NCBI GenBank assembly: GCA_937887565.1
Contig: CALABS010000052.1
Location: 1 to 64,000, forward strand
Source of the DNA: an uncultured Rhodospirillaceae bacterium
GTDB lineage: Bacteria > Pseudomonadota > Alphaproteobacteria > Rhodospirillales > Magnetospirillaceae
Direction of reading: 5' to 3'
Length of the DNA: 64,000 bases
Below, piece after piece: positions 62,903 to 64,000 of the stretch. Below the pieces are notes generated by a model. The model saw nothing but the letters and a program-made list of their open reading frames with translations, did no database searches and was not told where the DNA came from. The position numbers were made by a program, and so were the translations under genes. Within the stretch, counting starts at the first letter, position 1, and each line of letters opens with the position of its first letter.

Positions 62903-63628
62903 ATGCGCGTGCTGGTGGTTGAAGACGACCGGATGATGGCCCAGGTCATCGAGACGATGCTCAAGGCCGAGGGGATGGTGGTCGATACGACGGCCCTGGG
63001 CGAGGACGGCCTCGAGATCGGCAAGCTGTACGACTACGACATCATCCTCCTCGACCTCATGCTGCCCGACATGGACGGCTACGAGGTGCTGCGCCGGCTG
63101 CGCTCGTCGCGGGTGGAGACGCCGGTCCTGATCCTGTCGGGCCTGACCGAGCCCGACAAGAAGATCAAGGGCCTGGGTTTCGGCGCCGACGACTATCTGA
63201 CCAAGCCCTTCGACCGCGGCGAGCTGGTGGCCCGCATCCAGGCCATCGTGCGCCGCTCCAAGGGCCATGCGCAATCCATCATCCGCACCGGCAAGCTGTC
63301 GGTGAACCTGGACACCCGCACCGTCGAGGTCGGCGCCGACCCGCTGCACCTGACCGCCAAGGAATACGGCATCCTGGAGCTGTTGAGCCTGCGCAAGGGC
63401 CAGACGCTGACCAAGGAGCAGTTCCTCAACCACCTCTACGGCGGCATCGACGAGCCCGAACTGAAGATCATCGACGTCTTCATCTGCAAGCTGCGGAAGA
63501 AGCTGGCCACCGCCACCGGCGGCGACAACTACATCGAGACGGTGTGGGGCCGGGGCTACGTGCTTCGCGATCCCGATCCGTCGGCGCCCGCCCGCGCCGC
63601 CGAGGCGGGGCACGCGCCCGCCCACTGA
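62903..63628 (+). CDS. ctrA: cell-cycle response regulator CtrA
   Basis: 241 residues from ATG 62903, chosen because CtrA proteins begin MRVLxxEDD; an in-frame start 27 codons upstream adds no conserved sequence. The receiver domain has VVEDDRMM, phosphoacceptor Asp51 in IILLDLMLPDMDGYEVLRRL and DDYLTKPFDRGELVARIQAI. The OmpR-type DNA-binding domain has LTAKEYGILELLSLRKGQTL, TKEQFLNHLYGG and VWGRGYVLRD. In Rhodospirillales CtrA mainly controls motility rather than being essential, which fits its place next to fliI. Convergent with a histidine kinase gene. Confidence 0.95.
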   Translation: MRVLVVEDDRMMAQVIETMLKAEGMVVDTTALGEDGLEIGKLYDYDIILLDLMLPDMDGYEVLRRLRSSRVETPVLILSGLTEPDKKIKGLGFGADDYLTKPFDRGELVARIQAIVRRSKGHAQSIIRTGKLSVNLDTRTVEVGADPLHLTAKEYGILELLSLRKGQTLTKEQFLNHLYGGIDEPELKIIDVFICKLRKKLATATGGDNYIETVWGRGYVLRDPDPSAPARAAEAGHAPAH

Positions 63629-63645
63629 TACCGCCCGGCCAATGA

Positions 63646-63704
63646 ACTTGGCCCGTGGGGCCAAGTCATGCCGGGACGGTGGCGCTCAAGCGCCGCGCGG
63701 CATG
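63646..63704. terminator. hairpins between ctrA and the convergent kinase gene, possible bidirectional terminator
   Basis: ACTTGGCCC (63646-63654) pairs with GGGCCAAGT (63658-63666) around GTG. A second structure has CATGCCG (63667-63673) paired with CGGCATG (63698-63704), enclosing GGCGCT/AGCGCC (63681-63686 with 63689-63694). There are no T-runs, so Rho-independent termination is uncertain, but the position between two convergent genes fits. Confidence 0.45.
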
Positions 63705-63717
63705 ACCCTGCGGGGTC

Positions 63718-64000
63718 TCACATCCCCGCCGGCAGCCTGACCGTCACCCAGGTGCCCTCGGCGGCGTTGCTGCGCAGGTCGATGCGGCCGCCGTGCAGTT
63801 CCACGAACCGGCGCACCAGCGCCAGGCCCAGCCCGGCCCCCTGGGTGCCGTCCTCGTGGCTGATGGACACGAAGCTGTCGAAGACGCGGGCCTGGTCGGC
63901 CTGGGGGATGCCGGGCCCCGAATCGCCCACGGTCAGCACCAGTTCGCCGCCCTCGCGCCCGGCCCGCACGGTGACCGTCCCGCCTGCCGGGGTGTACTTG
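63718..64000 (-). CDS. sensor histidine kinase, C-terminal part (runs off the window)
   Basis: Only the last 94 residues are in the window; the frame is still open at position 64000. It reads KYTPAGGTV (end of the N-box of an HATPase domain), then VGDSGPGIP (G1 box), FDSF (F-box) and GAGLGLALVRRFVELHGG (G2 box), ending RLPAGM. This is a HATPase_c domain of a sensor kinase. The sensory part and H-box lie beyond the edge, so its signal is unknown. The gene converges on ctrA, which does not prove that CtrA is its partner. Confidence 0.9.
   Translation of the reverse strand, partial: KYTPAGGTVTVRAGREGGELVLTVGDSGPGIPQADQARVFDSFVSISHEDGTQGAGLGLALVRRFVELHGGRIDLRSNAAEGTWVTVRLPAGM

Overview
The window is a dense, GC-rich chromosomal segment from an alphaproteobacterium, most likely a Rhodospirillales member close to Magnetospirillum or Phaeospirillum. 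That placement is inferred from gene content and not from an rRNA gene. It rests on CtrA and a DivK-like regulator, an FzlA-type GST protein, plant-type GshA, a YejABEF transporter, a full Rnf complex with RnfH, and the UbiT-UbiU-UbiV set for oxygen-independent ubiquinone synthesis. Coding density is high. Many operons are joined by 1-4 base overlaps of the ATGA or GTGA type, and several genes start with GTG or TTG.

Layout. 1-1142 looks like the end of an integrated element: a small protein, an AlpA/excisionase-like DNA-binding protein and a gene-poor stretch end at a 44-nt fragment of the 3' part of a tRNA-Gly gene, the probable attachment site. From there on the sequence is ordinary chromosome. 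1236-8583 (minus strand) holds yejFEBA, hisN and a membrane-anchored cytochrome c. 8755-11415 (plus) holds kdsB, pheA and an aldo/keto reductase. 11466-15552 (minus) is the classical rpmH-rnpA-yidD-yidC-engB-argB operon. 15682-17317 (plus) carries a nucleotidyltransferase/HEPN pair and tam. 17321-18542 (minus) has an unknown gene and a creatininase-family gene.

18753-26842 (plus) is an electron-transport locus: apbE, an unrecognised 315-residue protein, rseC, then rnfABCDGEH. 26861-34761 holds single genes in mixed orientation: rmuC, a DUF4139 protein, an NDUFA9-like dehydrogenase, a YbjQ protein, a GST, a leucyl aminopeptidase, a MarR regulator and a lipoprotein. 34815-39199 (minus) has a degenerate asparagine-synthetase-like gene and an emrAB efflux pair behind a strong promoter that carries a perfect palindrome. 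39361-46576 (plus) has tRNA-Leu(CAG), a ribonuclease D, and the LPS/nitrogen block kdsD-lptC-lptA-lptB-rpoN-ptsN, then fzlA.

46573-48272 (minus) has a LysE exporter and a REC-cNMP regulator. 48452-52166 (plus) has ubiT, ubiU, ubiV and an unknown helical protein, preceded by a near-perfect FNR-type box. 52183-62737 (minus) has chorismate mutase, gshA, a two-gene signalling operon (DivK-like receiver plus REC-PAS-GGDEF-EAL protein), a nucleoside transporter, an unknown gene, rlmM, and fliJ-fliI. The right end has ctrA (plus) facing the 3' end of a histidine kinase gene that runs out of the window.

How the genes work together. Rnf (ion-coupled ferredoxin:NAD oxidoreductase), its flavin-inserting ApbE, and anaerobic ubiquinone synthesis point to a facultative anaerobe that needs reduced ferredoxin, for example for nitrogen fixation. 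KdsB, KdsD and LptABC serve lipopolysaccharide synthesis and export. CtrA, the DivK-like protein, FzlA, FliI/FliJ and the GGDEF-EAL protein fit cell-cycle, motility and c-di-GMP control. The best candidates for new biology are the unknown gene inside the Rnf locus, the FNR-controlled ubiTUV promoter, the asparagine-synthetase homologue with several altered catalytic motifs, the signalling protein whose histidine-kinase H-box lacks its histidine, the peptide-binding protein with a C-terminal membrane anchor, and the tRNA-bounded island end.
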